Assembly (NCBI GenBank): GCA_965372405.1
Contig: CBDVCE010000013.1
Span: 1-64,000 of the forward strand
Direction: 5' to 3'
DNA: 64,000 nucleotides
Source of the DNA: Sunxiuqinia sp965372405
Lineage (GTDB): Bacteria > Bacteroidota > Bacteroidia > Bacteroidales > Prolixibacteraceae
The position numbers and the translations under genes are program-made. The notes under the pieces were generated by a model. That model was given only the letters and a program-made list of their open reading frames with translations, was not told where the DNA came from and searched no databases. Shown here one piece after another: positions 8,661 through 17,240 of this stretch (positions within the stretch are counted from its first letter, which is position 1; every line of letters starts with the position of its first letter).

Positions 8661-8780
8661 AGAGTATGCCTGTCCCTTCGAATTCAATCGGGCACATATT
8701 CGGCGGTTCGCTAAGTCATAGGAAACAAAACCGAGTTCGGTTTAATTTGATTGTAGCGTTCCAACATAGGAATGTAAGCA
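8661..8780 (-). repeat. Decayed group II intron 3' fragment (copy F)
   Basis: The coding tail found in copies C and D recurs here as AYIPMLERYNQIKPNSVLFPMT-stop (minus strand), followed by GCGAACCGCCGAATATG and a degraded TGTCCC/CGGG element. The domain V 3' strand and the ACTCGAT end are missing, so this copy is truncated at the recQ side. Confidence 0.45.
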
Positions 8781-8817
8781 CTGCTAGCAATGAATAAAAA
8801 TATGTCGGATTTAAATA

Positions 8818-10332
8818 CTATTCATTTGCCAGATTCCACATGGCAATAAAACTGGTTTTAACAACTGCAGACATCTTTTTGTAATTGATTTTATCCGCAT
8901 GGTCAAAAGGCCCATGATAATCTGGATGCCCACCTGTATGAAACCACATCATAGGAATATCAATTCTTGCAAACGAAGCATTATCACTTCCGGCTGCGGG
9001 GTTTTTCATTGCTGCATAACGAATATCTAAGCCAAGCTCATGCACTTCATTTGCTGCTTTTACAACTTCTTCAGCCTTTGGCCAAACAGCAGAATACATG
9101 CACGACACCTTCATGTCACGATTTTCCAGATCTCCTTCCCTACCAATCATATCATAATTGTGGTAACACTTTATTTGATTGGGGTTTTGATGGCTTTTTA
9201 CAAAATAGCTTGAACCGAACAAACCGCGTTCTTCACCAGTCCATGTCGCAAAAACAACTGTTCGTTTTGGCTTTATGCCTGTTTCTTTAAAAGCTCTGGC
9301 AATTGCTACTACACCAATAGCACCAGTACCATTATCATCGGCACCATTCCAAATGTAGCCATCATATTTCCCCAAATGATCGTAATGTGCACCAACCACA
9401 AGCACTTCATCAGTAAGTTCACCTTCAATTACAGCCAAAACATTTCTACAATTCTTTATTTCCTGATCAGCAGAAAAATTGATAATTATTGTCCCATCAG
9501 CAACAGGAAAGCTCTTCTTTTTGTCAGTAGGTGTATTTAATAATTTGCGCCATGCTGGCAAAAGCTGATCAGCCATTCGGCTCGAAATACGAATAACAGG
9601 AATTCCAGCTGGTCTAGGAAATTCGACTAAATCAAATCCTTTTTTGTAAATTCCTGAAGAGTATTTATTTAATTCCTTTTCTGCAGGAGCAACAAGATCA
9701 TCCTGATTTTTTGAAAAAACGAAATCCTGATCAATCTCAAGAATGGCTGAGAATCCTGCCACTACAGCAGCCTCATTCTTCATTCCTAAAAGTTTTCGTT
9801 CATTCATATTGCTATAAATTATTGAATCTTCAGGAGAGAAACCTTTTACACGCAACAAAATATTTCCAGCATCTTTCCATTTATCAAGACTCAAGCCATA
9901 GTATCCAAATACCAAATTCCCGCTTATCTTTTTATTTGAAAAAAATCGAGATAGGCTGTAATCAATTCCATCATTAAAGTTAATGACAGATGATGCGCCA
10001 TCTTCTTTTTTGGTAAGAGATATATGAGCTTTTCCATTTTCAGAAACAATGAAATCAATATTCTGGAAATAACTGTTTTCAAAATAGGGTTCAAGTTCGA
10101 AAGCCCCGAACTGTGAAGCAATGTAATCTGCTGCTTTATGAGCTCCATTTGTAGCTGTTTCTCGGCCTTCAAACCAATCAGACGATAGAAACGTTAACTG
10201 CGCTTTTAAGCTCTTCTCGGTAATGCTATGCAATCCCTTTTCAATCCCAGACAAGCTTTGTTGTGCCTGAAGATTAAAAACGACAACTACTAAAAATATA
10301 ACACTGAATAATCGTTTGATTCCTGAATTCAT
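8818..10332 (-). CDS. Secreted M28 family zinc peptidase
   Basis: This 504-residue protein has a signal peptide (FSVIFLVVVVFNLQAQ, cleavage about residue 24). The zinc ligands and catalytic residues of M28 aminopeptidases are in order: histidine and aspartate in VVGAHYDHLG, bridging aspartate in NGADDNGTG, catalytic glutamate pair in TGEERGLFGS, aspartate in HNYDMIGRE, and final histidine in YHGPFDHADKI. The family removes N-terminal amino acids or glutamate from peptides. It likely acts in the periplasm or outside the cell. It is monocistronic; the next minus-strand gene is more than 900 bases away. Confidence 0.92.
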   Translation of the reverse strand: MNSGIKRLFSVIFLVVVVFNLQAQQSLSGIEKGLHSITEKSLKAQLTFLSSDWFEGRETATNGAHKAADYIASQFGAFELEPYFENSYFQNIDFIVSENGKAHISLTKKEDGASSVINFNDGIDYSLSRFFSNKKISGNLVFGYYGLSLDKWKDAGNILLRVKGFSPEDSIIYSNMNERKLLGMKNEAAVVAGFSAILEIDQDFVFSKNQDDLVAPAEKELNKYSSGIYKKGFDLVEFPRPAGIPVIRISSRMADQLLPAWRKLLNTPTDKKKSFPVADGTIIINFSADQEIKNCRNVLAVIEGELTDEVLVVGAHYDHLGKYDGYIWNGADDNGTGAIGVVAIARAFKETGIKPKRTVVFATWTGEERGLFGSSYFVKSHQNPNQIKCYHNYDMIGREGDLENRDMKVSCMYSAVWPKAEEVVKAANEVHELGLDIRYAAMKNPAAGSDNASFARIDIPMMWFHTGGHPDYHGPFDHADKINYKKMSAVVKTSFIAMWNLANE

Positions 10333-10359
10333 GTTGACTCGTTTGTTGATTTAAGGGTG

Positions 10360-10367
10360 CAAATATA
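10360..10367 (-). promoter_or_regulatory. -7 box for the M28 peptidase gene
   Basis: The minus strand reads TATATTTG, matching TAnnTTTG, 28 bases before the ATG at 10332. No clear -33 TTG is seen at the usual distance. Confidence 0.45.
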
Positions 10368-10521
10368 AACTTATAGAATGATATAGATAACTCGTAATCA
10401 GAAAATTTATCGATAGTAATTAGCAATTATTCACATCCCTTAAAATATTCCAAAATTTTCCCTCCAATTATAAGTTCTATTGTATTCAACCTTTTGCTAC
10501 TTTTACAAAAAACAGTATTGA

Positions 10522-11265
10522 ATGAAAGCAATGATCTTTGCGGCCGGATTAGGAACACGGCTTAAACCTTTAACAAAGAATAAGCCTAAAGCGCTCGTAG
10601 AAATAAACGGAAAAACTCTTTTAGAAAGGTGCATATTAAATCTTAAAAAAAGTGGAGTTCGTGAAATCATCGTCAATATCCATCACTTCGCAGACGAGAT
10701 GCTTGATTTCTTTGCAAAGCACAACTTTGAAGGTGTAGATGTTTATATATCAGACGAGCGTAATGAGTTACTCGAAACTGGAGGTGGACTAATAAAAGCA
10801 AAAGATCTACTTGGAAAAGATGAGCCCGTATTGTTGATTAATGTTGATGTATTAACAAACCTTGATTTTCAACAGTTAGAGAATTATCATTTAAAGAATG
10901 ATTCGCTTGCAACACTTGTTGTTCGAAAAAGGAATACTTTCAGATACCTTTTGATTAATGATGAAAAAGAGCTTTGTGGCTGGATGAATGAGAAGACTGG
11001 ACAAAAGAAAATTAGTAAAGTTGATCATTTTGAAAAGGCTGCCAAGTACGCATTTAGCGGCATTCATATGGTCAGCCCAAAAATATTTGAATTAATTGAG
11101 GAGACTGGAAAATTCTCGATTATTGATCTCTACCTAAGATTAGCTAAAAGTCAACGAATTCATGCATTTATTGATGATGATTCAATTTGGATGGATTTAG
11201 GAAAATATGAACAGATAGAGGAAGCTAATCGTCTTGTAAAAAAGATTGATCAATTGAACAAATAA
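10522..11265 (+). CDS. Sugar-1-phosphate nucleotidyltransferase (MurU-like)
   Basis: The 247-residue protein opens with the nucleotidyltransferase signature MIFAAGLGTRLKPLTKNKPKALVEING: NTP-binding GxGTRLxPLT followed by the KPK lysine. A metal-binding aspartate lies in LLINVDVLTN (about 112) and a second DxD-like region in SIWMDLGKYEQ near the C terminus. The family joins a sugar-1-phosphate to UTP or GTP. The short length, with no acyltransferase domain, fits N-acetylmuramate-1-phosphate uridylyltransferase (MurU) or mannose-1-phosphate guanylyltransferase-like proteins. The exact sugar is uncertain. It converges with hemH, with only 4 bases between the stops. Confidence 0.85.
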   Translation: MKAMIFAAGLGTRLKPLTKNKPKALVEINGKTLLERCILNLKKSGVREIIVNIHHFADEMLDFFAKHNFEGVDVYISDERNELLETGGGLIKAKDLLGKDEPVLLINVDVLTNLDFQQLENYHLKNDSLATLVVRKRNTFRYLLINDEKELCGWMNEKTGQKKISKVDHFEKAAKYAFSGIHMVSPKIFELIEETGKFSIIDLYLRLAKSQRIHAFIDDDSIWMDLGKYEQIEEANRLVKKIDQLNK

Positions 11266-11269
11266 CGAA

Positions 11270-12283
11270 TTATTCAGTAACCAATTCTTTTAACGCTTCA
11301 ATCCAAAGAGGATGGTCATTTAGGCTTTCCACCAACTGTAGTTTTTCACCTCCATTTTCCTTAAATAGCTCTTTATATTCCAAGCCAATCTCAACGGTTG
11401 TTTCAAGACAATCAGCAACAAATGAAGGAGCAACAAGCAACAGCCTCTTCACTCCTGACTTGGCCTTCTGAACAAGCATTTCATCAGCAAAAGGATTCAT
11501 CCAGTTTTTAGTCAGGCGCGATTGAAAAGCTACAGAATATTCATTTTTCTCCAAGCCAACTGCTTCTGCCAATAGACGAGTTGTAGCATAACAAGTAGCC
11601 TTATAACAATACTGTCCATGAGAAGGCATAGACTCTTCGCATGCACACTGGGTTGAATCTATTTCAGGATGTGTTTTATCAATTTGGCGATTGGGTAATC
11701 CGTGATAAGAGAAAATAATATGATCGTAAGATTTTGGATTATAAGACTGAATACGTTCAGCAAAAGCCGCTATAAATTTTGGATGGTCATAAAATTGGCT
11801 GACTAATCGAAACTCAGGAACAACATACCAATTGGCAATTTCCTTTGATACATATTCGGCAATACTCCCCGTGGTTGAAGACGCATATTGAGGAAAAACT
11901 GGAATCAAAATCAGTTTACCAAATCGTTTTTCTTTGATTTCATTGAGCACTGTTTTAATTGAAGGATTCCCATAGCGCATGGCAGTGAAAACCTCAAAAT
12001 CATCGCCCAATGCATTTTGTAGTCCAATTTTATTTTTCTCGGCATTTACTATCAATGGAGAACCATTTTCTGTCCATAGTTGCTGATATAGTTTAGTCGA
12101 TTTAGGGGCACGAAAAGGGACGATAATCAGATTAACCAAAATCTTTTGCAACAACCAAGGAAGATCAATCACACGACGATCATTCAGAAACTGAAAAAGA
12201 TACCTCCGAACAGCCCCGACTTTGGGTTCATCAGGGGTGCCAATGTTTGCCAGGATTACTGCCGTTTTTTTTGAGTCGATCAT
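11270..12283 (-). CDS. hemH: Ferrochelatase
   Basis: The protein has 337 residues from the ATG at 12283; a TTG 24 bases upstream is less likely. It inserts ferrous iron into protoporphyrin IX as the last step of heme synthesis. The N terminus (TAVILANIGTPDEP), the catalytic histidine in FSYHGLPNRQ, the downstream CACEES...CYKATCYATTRLLAE segment and the late glutamate in TTVEIGLEY are family hallmarks. The two short cysteine-rich stretches (QCACEE and YCYKATC) could hold a [2Fe-2S] cluster as in some bacterial ferrochelatases (inference). It is the last gene of the operon that starts with the TonB receptor. Confidence 0.96.
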   Translation of the reverse strand: MIDSKKTAVILANIGTPDEPKVGAVRRYLFQFLNDRRVIDLPWLLQKILVNLIIVPFRAPKSTKLYQQLWTENGSPLIVNAEKNKIGLQNALGDDFEVFTAMRYGNPSIKTVLNEIKEKRFGKLILIPVFPQYASSTTGSIAEYVSKEIANWYVVPEFRLVSQFYDHPKFIAAFAERIQSYNPKSYDHIIFSYHGLPNRQIDKTHPEIDSTQCACEESMPSHGQYCYKATCYATTRLLAEAVGLEKNEYSVAFQSRLTKNWMNPFADEMLVQKAKSGVKRLLLVAPSFVADCLETTVEIGLEYKELFKENGGEKLQLVESLNDHPLWIEALKELVTE

Positions 12284-12341
12284 AGAATACTGGTTTCTGG
12301 ATACCAAATATAAATTTATGAAATTAATTCTTTCTACTCCC

Positions 12342-13253
12342 CTAAGTTGCCCGCTTTCCCATGTTTACCCAATCAATATCTTTTTTGAGTAGCTTCAATG
12401 TTTCGTGTTCCCTTGATCCTTCTTCAGCTTTGTATTGATATTCCCATGAAACAAGAGGTGGCATACTTAAAAAGATGGACTCCGTTCTTCCTCCAGAATC
12501 AAGACCAAATTTGGTACCACGGTCGTACAGCAAATTAAACTCGACATATCGTCCTCTTCTTAATCGTTGCCAGTCCAATTCTTCTTTTGAAAATGACTTA
12601 TTACGATTTTGATTCATCAATTCAATATATATTCTGGGATAAGCATCTGCTAAGGCTTGTGTGAAATTAAAAAGCTTTTTAAAATCTAGTTTGTTCTGTG
12701 CCAATTGATGATCAAAAAAGACACCTCCAATACCTCTGGTTTCCTGTCGATGAGGGATATAGAAATAATCATCAGCCCATTTTTTAAAGCCCTGATATGA
12801 ATCGGATTCGTATTCTGTACAAAGTTCTTCCAATTGCTGATGAAACCAGGATGCCTCGTCAACATTGACATAGTGCGGAGTCAAGTCAATTCCCCCTCCA
12901 AACCAAGCCATTCCTGAATCCAATTGAAAATAACGAACATTCATATGGGTAATGGGAACATGTGGATTTTTGGGATGAATGATTGATGAGATTCCTGTGG
13001 CAAAATAATTATCCCCAGCTTCAATTTTTAGAGACTTTCTCATACTGTCACTAACCGGACCACTTACTTTTGAAAAATTGATTGCCGCTTTCTCCAATGC
13101 ATCACCATCAGTTAGAACCATGGTTGCGCCTTCACCCAATTCTTTTTTCCAGGAATCTGTAATAAATCGGGCACCACCATCTGCTTCTTCCAAAGTGGAG
13201 CACATTTTTTGTTGAAGTGTCCGATAAGTGTCCGCTACATGATTGTTTCGCAT
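12342..13253 (-). CDS. hemF: Oxygen-dependent coproporphyrinogen III oxidase
   Basis: The protein has 303 residues from the ATG at 13253; an in-frame TTG nine bases earlier overlaps the hemY stop. It oxidatively decarboxylates coproporphyrinogen III to protoporphyrinogen IX using O2. Diagnostic stretches are PHVPITHMNVRYFQ, the WFGGGIDLTPHYV loop, GIGGVFFDHQ and RRGRYVEFNLLYDRGTKFGL. It follows hemY by 5 bases and precedes hemH by 58. Its presence beside hemN means that both the aerobic and the anaerobic version of the same step sit in one operon, which suits a facultative lifestyle. Confidence 0.96.
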   Translation of the reverse strand: MRNNHVADTYRTLQQKMCSTLEEADGGARFITDSWKKELGEGATMVLTDGDALEKAAINFSKVSGPVSDSMRKSLKIEAGDNYFATGISSIIHPKNPHVPITHMNVRYFQLDSGMAWFGGGIDLTPHYVNVDEASWFHQQLEELCTEYESDSYQGFKKWADDYFYIPHRQETRGIGGVFFDHQLAQNKLDFKKLFNFTQALADAYPRIYIELMNQNRNKSFSKEELDWQRLRRGRYVEFNLLYDRGTKFGLDSGGRTESIFLSMPPLVSWEYQYKAEEGSREHETLKLLKKDIDWVNMGKRAT

Positions 13254-13258
13254 AAATA

Positions 13259-14608
13259 TCAATTAATGCTGTCTGCCAGCTGTTTGCCTTGTTTAATCCG
13301 GTCAGCCATTCCAATTCCATCCCTTACATTTCCTGCAATTATCAAACCTGGAAAATCAGTTTCAATTTTGCTAATGGCAGCCAGCTTCTCTTCTGACTCG
13401 AAGCCATACTGCGGAATGGCGTGCTGATACCGATTGATTTCAAACAAATCAGGAGTCCACTTTGTTAAGCCCATCATCGATTTTATTTCCTTCTCAACAA
13501 CAGCCTTAATCTTATCATCTGGCAAATCAGCCAATTCAGACTTTCGCACTCCACCAACAAAGGTTGACAATAATGCTCCTCCTTCAGGTGCACGATTCTT
13601 AAAACAAGATGACATAAATAATACGCCTAGTACATCTCTATTTTCAATAAAAGGAACCAAGCCTCCAAAAGCTTTCAGGTTTACACCCTCCCACTTTTTA
13701 AAACCAATGGCAACTTGTGCAACACGGGCATAGTTCATCGCTTGTATTTTCTGCAATACATCAGATTCAATAAAAGGAAAGCTTGTAGCTAACTGGTGTC
13801 CTCCAATCGTTGAGATCACTCGATCAAACAACTGTGTTTCACCATCTGCATGAATTATTTTATAAGCTGAATCATTTTGCTCAACGCGAATATCTTTGGT
13901 ATTTAAATGAATATTCTCTGCTCCTATTGCATCCACCAAGGCTTTGATTAAACTTCCAAGTCCTCCATCAAAAGAGAAAATCTCTCTCGTTGCCTTTTTG
14001 TCTCGTTCACTTTTAGGTTCTTTTCCTTTCTTAATTGCTCCACCAATAAAGCTGCCGTAGTTTTGTTCCAGATTATACAACTTTGGTAAAGCAAAGCGCG
14101 GAATCAGTTTTGAAGGATCACCAGCGTAGATTCCCAGAACAAACGGATCGACAGCATAATTGAGGAAGCTTTTGCCCATTCGGCGATTAACCAACTCAGT
14201 AAGCGTTTCATTGGGATTAGTTCCCTTTTTCCGAAAAGGCTCTCCCAACAAACGTAATTTATCTACAAATGAGAACAAAGGTGTAGTGACTCCTCTCCAT
14301 AATCCGGAAGGAATTGCTTCCCATTTTCCGGCTTTCCAAATCCAGCGGTATTTTGCATTTGGATCAGCAACTTCTAAATTCAACGAATTACCTAAATCTT
14401 CAATTAATTCTTTTACTTCCGGCTGCCCAAGTACACCTGAGTTTGGTCCTCTTTCGTACAAGAATCCATCTTTCTGTACCGATTCAATAACTCCTCCTGC
14501 CCGGTCAGACTTTTCAAAAAGCTGCACCTCCAGTCCTTTCTTTTTCAAATAAAAAGCAGTCGTTAGTCCAGTTAATCCGGCTCCTATGATGGCAATTTTT
14601 GGTTTCAT
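13259..14608 (-). CDS. hemY: Protoporphyrinogen oxidase (FAD, HemY type)
   Basis: The 449-residue protein is counted from the ATG at 14608 (MKPKIAIIGAGLTGL); an upstream in-frame start would overlap hemN by 35 bases. It has an N-terminal FAD Rossmann motif (GAGLTGLTTAFYLKKKGLEVQLFEKSDRAGG), the substrate-binding region VDPFVLGIYAGDPSKL, FSFDGGLGSLIKAL, and a C-terminal FAD-contacting stretch (PGLIIAGNVRDGIGMADRI). The family oxidises protoporphyrinogen IX to protoporphyrin IX; related enzymes act on coproporphyrinogen III. The start lies 1 base after the hemN stop. Confidence 0.92.
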   Translation of the reverse strand: MKPKIAIIGAGLTGLTTAFYLKKKGLEVQLFEKSDRAGGVIESVQKDGFLYERGPNSGVLGQPEVKELIEDLGNSLNLEVADPNAKYRWIWKAGKWEAIPSGLWRGVTTPLFSFVDKLRLLGEPFRKKGTNPNETLTELVNRRMGKSFLNYAVDPFVLGIYAGDPSKLIPRFALPKLYNLEQNYGSFIGGAIKKGKEPKSERDKKATREIFSFDGGLGSLIKALVDAIGAENIHLNTKDIRVEQNDSAYKIIHADGETQLFDRVISTIGGHQLATSFPFIESDVLQKIQAMNYARVAQVAIGFKKWEGVNLKAFGGLVPFIENRDVLGVLFMSSCFKNRAPEGGALLSTFVGGVRKSELADLPDDKIKAVVEKEIKSMMGLTKWTPDLFEINRYQHAIPQYGFESEEKLAAISKIETDFPGLIIAGNVRDGIGMADRIKQGKQLADSIN

Positions 14609-14609
14609 A

Positions 14610-15986
14610 TTAGACTGACTTAGAAAATTTACGCCCTCCTTCATTCACTCGAACATCGAATACAGAAGCCATGTTTCGAAGGAAAAAACGACCTGTTTCT
14701 GTAATAATAATCTCTTCATCAGAATAGCTCAATAAATCATTTGTAACAAATCCATCCAGCTTAGATTCTGAAAAATCCAGTTTTTTCTTTATTTCGGAAG
14801 AAGTAATGCCAAAATGTGCTTCGAGCTGTTTCCAATTCAAATATTGGTTACACATGATTTCATTGATGATATGACGTGTAATCTTATCCGTTTCAGTCAT
14901 CTCATACCCTTTTACAATCTGAATCTGCCCCTGCTCAATGCTCGCCAAATAATCTTTTACCGTTCTTGCATTTTGTGCATAAACGTTTTCCAACTGGCTA
15001 ATTCCCGTCACACCAAAAGCATAAACCTGCCCTGTCGTTTCTCTCGTACAATATCCTTGAAAATTTCGATGAAGACTTTTGTTTTGCAGAGCCACTGCCA
15101 TATCATCATTAGGTTTGGCATAATGATCTAAGCCAATGGGTATATACCCTGAAGAAGTCATCTTTGCCCAAGCATGCTCAAACATTTCCACTTTCGCTTC
15201 AGGTTCAGGCAAACCGTACTTTTCAAGTTGTTGTTGTGCTTTTTTCACCCAAGGAACATGCGCATAAGAAAAGGTTACCAACCGATCGGCATCAATTTTG
15301 ATTGCCCGATCCATTGTTTCAGCAAATGATGCAGGAGTCTGGTATGGCAACCCATAAATAAAGTCAAGATTAACCGACACACCTGGATAAGATTTAATCA
15401 TCGAAGAAAGCTCCTCAATCGAAATGGCTGGTATTTGTCGATGGACTGCATTTAAAACCTTCTCCTGAAAATCCTGAACCCCCATACTAATCCGGTTAAA
15501 ACCAAACGAAACTAGATCAGCAATATACTTTTCATCTAAATGAGCAGGATTGCACTCAATGGCTATTTCGGGCTTTTCAATAAAGGTAAATTTGGCGTGA
15601 ATCACTTCCATGATTTCACCAACATAAGCTGAAGGCATGGCATTTGGTGTTCCACCTCCCCAATGAACTTGTGAAACTTTTCGATTTTCATCCAAGCTTG
15701 GCCTGATCATCAGAATCTCCTTTTTCAGCGCATCAACATATTGACGCATAATATCCTGATCTTTCGTAATGTGCGTATTGCACCCACAATACAGGCATAG
15801 CTGCGGACAGAAAGGAATATGAATGTAAATTGATATATTTTCCGGTTGCTTTGAATTCGAATCAACAACTGCTTTTAAATAGTCATCAGTTCCAAAATTA
15901 TTATCAAAGAAATTAGCAGGAGGATAACTGGTATACCTCGGAACCGGAATGTTATATTTATCTATTAATGAATGTGGAATTTTCAT
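14610..15986 (-). CDS. hemN: Oxygen-independent coproporphyrinogen III dehydrogenase
   Basis: This 458-residue radical SAM enzyme does the same step as HemF without oxygen. The cluster motif is C60-xxx-C64-xx-C67, followed by GC69 (PFCPQLCLYCGCN). Typical HemN stretches follow: VHWGGGTPNAM, RISMGVQDFQEKVLNAV, NLDFIYGLPYQT and GLDHYAKPND. The C-terminal HemN domain (about 360-450) is present. The length and the four-cysteine motif mark true HemN rather than the heme chaperone HemW. It starts 9 bases after the MFS permease stop. Confidence 0.93.
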   Translation of the reverse strand: MKIPHSLIDKYNIPVPRYTSYPPANFFDNNFGTDDYLKAVVDSNSKQPENISIYIHIPFCPQLCLYCGCNTHITKDQDIMRQYVDALKKEILMIRPSLDENRKVSQVHWGGGTPNAMPSAYVGEIMEVIHAKFTFIEKPEIAIECNPAHLDEKYIADLVSFGFNRISMGVQDFQEKVLNAVHRQIPAISIEELSSMIKSYPGVSVNLDFIYGLPYQTPASFAETMDRAIKIDADRLVTFSYAHVPWVKKAQQQLEKYGLPEPEAKVEMFEHAWAKMTSSGYIPIGLDHYAKPNDDMAVALQNKSLHRNFQGYCTRETTGQVYAFGVTGISQLENVYAQNARTVKDYLASIEQGQIQIVKGYEMTETDKITRHIINEIMCNQYLNWKQLEAHFGITSSEIKKKLDFSESKLDGFVTNDLLSYSDEEIIITETGRFFLRNMASVFDVRVNEGGRKFSKSV

Positions 15987-15995
15987 GTTTTCAAA

Positions 15996-17231
15996 TTATG
16001 AATTATTTAATTCGGTACTAGGGTCACCCTCCATATATTTTTCCTTTTTGAAAATAAAAGGAAGTAGCAATAAAACCAATACACAAAGCACCATTTCAAT
16101 TCTGAACAAACCACGATACGCAATTTGATCAGCTAGTTTTCCACTAAAAACAGCTATAAATAAGCTGCTTAAATGAGTAAGTACAATCTGAATCGTAAAA
16201 TCTGTTCCTTCACGTCCTTTTCGAACAACTGCCATGCACAAGGTAAAAATAAACACCGATGACATAGCATAAGCCGACCACAATAAACAAACCGCCATAT
16301 AAATTAGGTACAGCGGATGATTTGTATAGGTCAGCATAAAAAAGAATGAAGCAGCAAATAAGTTTACCGTAGCAAATAAATACACTGATTTACCAAAACC
16401 AATTTTTCGAATAATAAAACCAGCTGGAATGGCAATTAATGCACCACAGGCCGTGCCCCAAATGCCAGATATGAAACCAATTTCCCTGATACTATAACCC
16501 AAATCAACCAAATAAGGTTTTACCATTGTTAAAACACCAATGATGCCTGAATAAAACACTAGTAGAATCAATATATGTTTGATGGTGGATGCTTCACGAA
16601 AGAATAGAACAAACTCATAAAAAGTAACCTTTTTGCTAGTCGGTTTAACTTCTTCAATTGGTTTTATCTTATAAAACGTAACAGGAATTAAGGCTAATAA
16701 AACGAAACCGGCTAAGCCAAACAATAAATAAGTCCAGCCAAAAGTGCCATATATTATTAGTAAGACACCGCTACCGAACAATGTACCCAAAAAACTACCA
16801 GCTGACTGCATGCTATTCCCCAGGCTTCTTTCCTTCTTCCGAAGCGATAGAATGGCAAACGCATCTGTTGCAATATCCTGAGTTGCTGAGGCGGTAAAAG
16901 CAATCACCATTAATGCGATAATGGTCGAAAAATCAGTTTTTAAATTAAAGAAACCAATACTGACGATGATCATCGCGTACAGCAATTCAGACAGCAGTAT
17001 CCACTTGCGATATTGCTTTGGAGTTTTGCAGTTTCGGTCAACAATTGGTGCCCATAGAAACTTGGCAATCCATGGTAATTTAATCAACTGTAAATAACCA
17101 ATCGACTCTAACGAGTAACTCTCCATGCGCATGATAACAGGTACCACCGTAGAGAAAAAACTCATGGGAATAGACTGCGCCAAATACAAGGTTAGCAGCG
17201 TAAAGTACTTATCAAATTCCTTCTTAAACAT
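15996..17231 (-). CDS. MFS permease, AmpG/RhtX-like
   Basis: The 411-residue inner-membrane protein has about 12 hydrophobic segments. The N-terminal half contains LPWIAKFLWAPIVDR and TASATQDIATDAFAI, signatures of the AmpG-like branch of the major facilitator superfamily. That branch includes muropeptide importers and single-component ferric-siderophore permeases (RhtX/FptX). Its place between a TonB receptor (9-base gap) and hemN (9-base gap) favours import of a TonB-delivered compound, possibly a porphyrin or ferri-chelate, rather than muropeptide recycling. Substrate assignment is inference. Confidence 0.85.
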   Translation of the reverse strand: MFKKEFDKYFTLLTLYLAQSIPMSFFSTVVPVIMRMESYSLESIGYLQLIKLPWIAKFLWAPIVDRNCKTPKQYRKWILLSELLYAMIIVSIGFFNLKTDFSTIIALMVIAFTASATQDIATDAFAILSLRKKERSLGNSMQSAGSFLGTLFGSGVLLIIYGTFGWTYLLFGLAGFVLLALIPVTFYKIKPIEEVKPTSKKVTFYEFVLFFREASTIKHILILLVFYSGIIGVLTMVKPYLVDLGYSIREIGFISGIWGTACGALIAIPAGFIIRKIGFGKSVYLFATVNLFAASFFFMLTYTNHPLYLIYMAVCLLWSAYAMSSVFIFTLCMAVVRKGREGTDFTIQIVLTHLSSLFIAVFSGKLADQIAYRGLFRIEMVLCVLVLLLLPFIFKKEKYMEGDPSTELNNS

Positions 17232-17240
17232 CTACGAATT

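Noticed and set aside
15996..17231. AmpG muropeptide permease function
   Set aside because: The fold signature fits, but the operon with a TonB receptor and hem genes makes muropeptide recycling an unlikely role.
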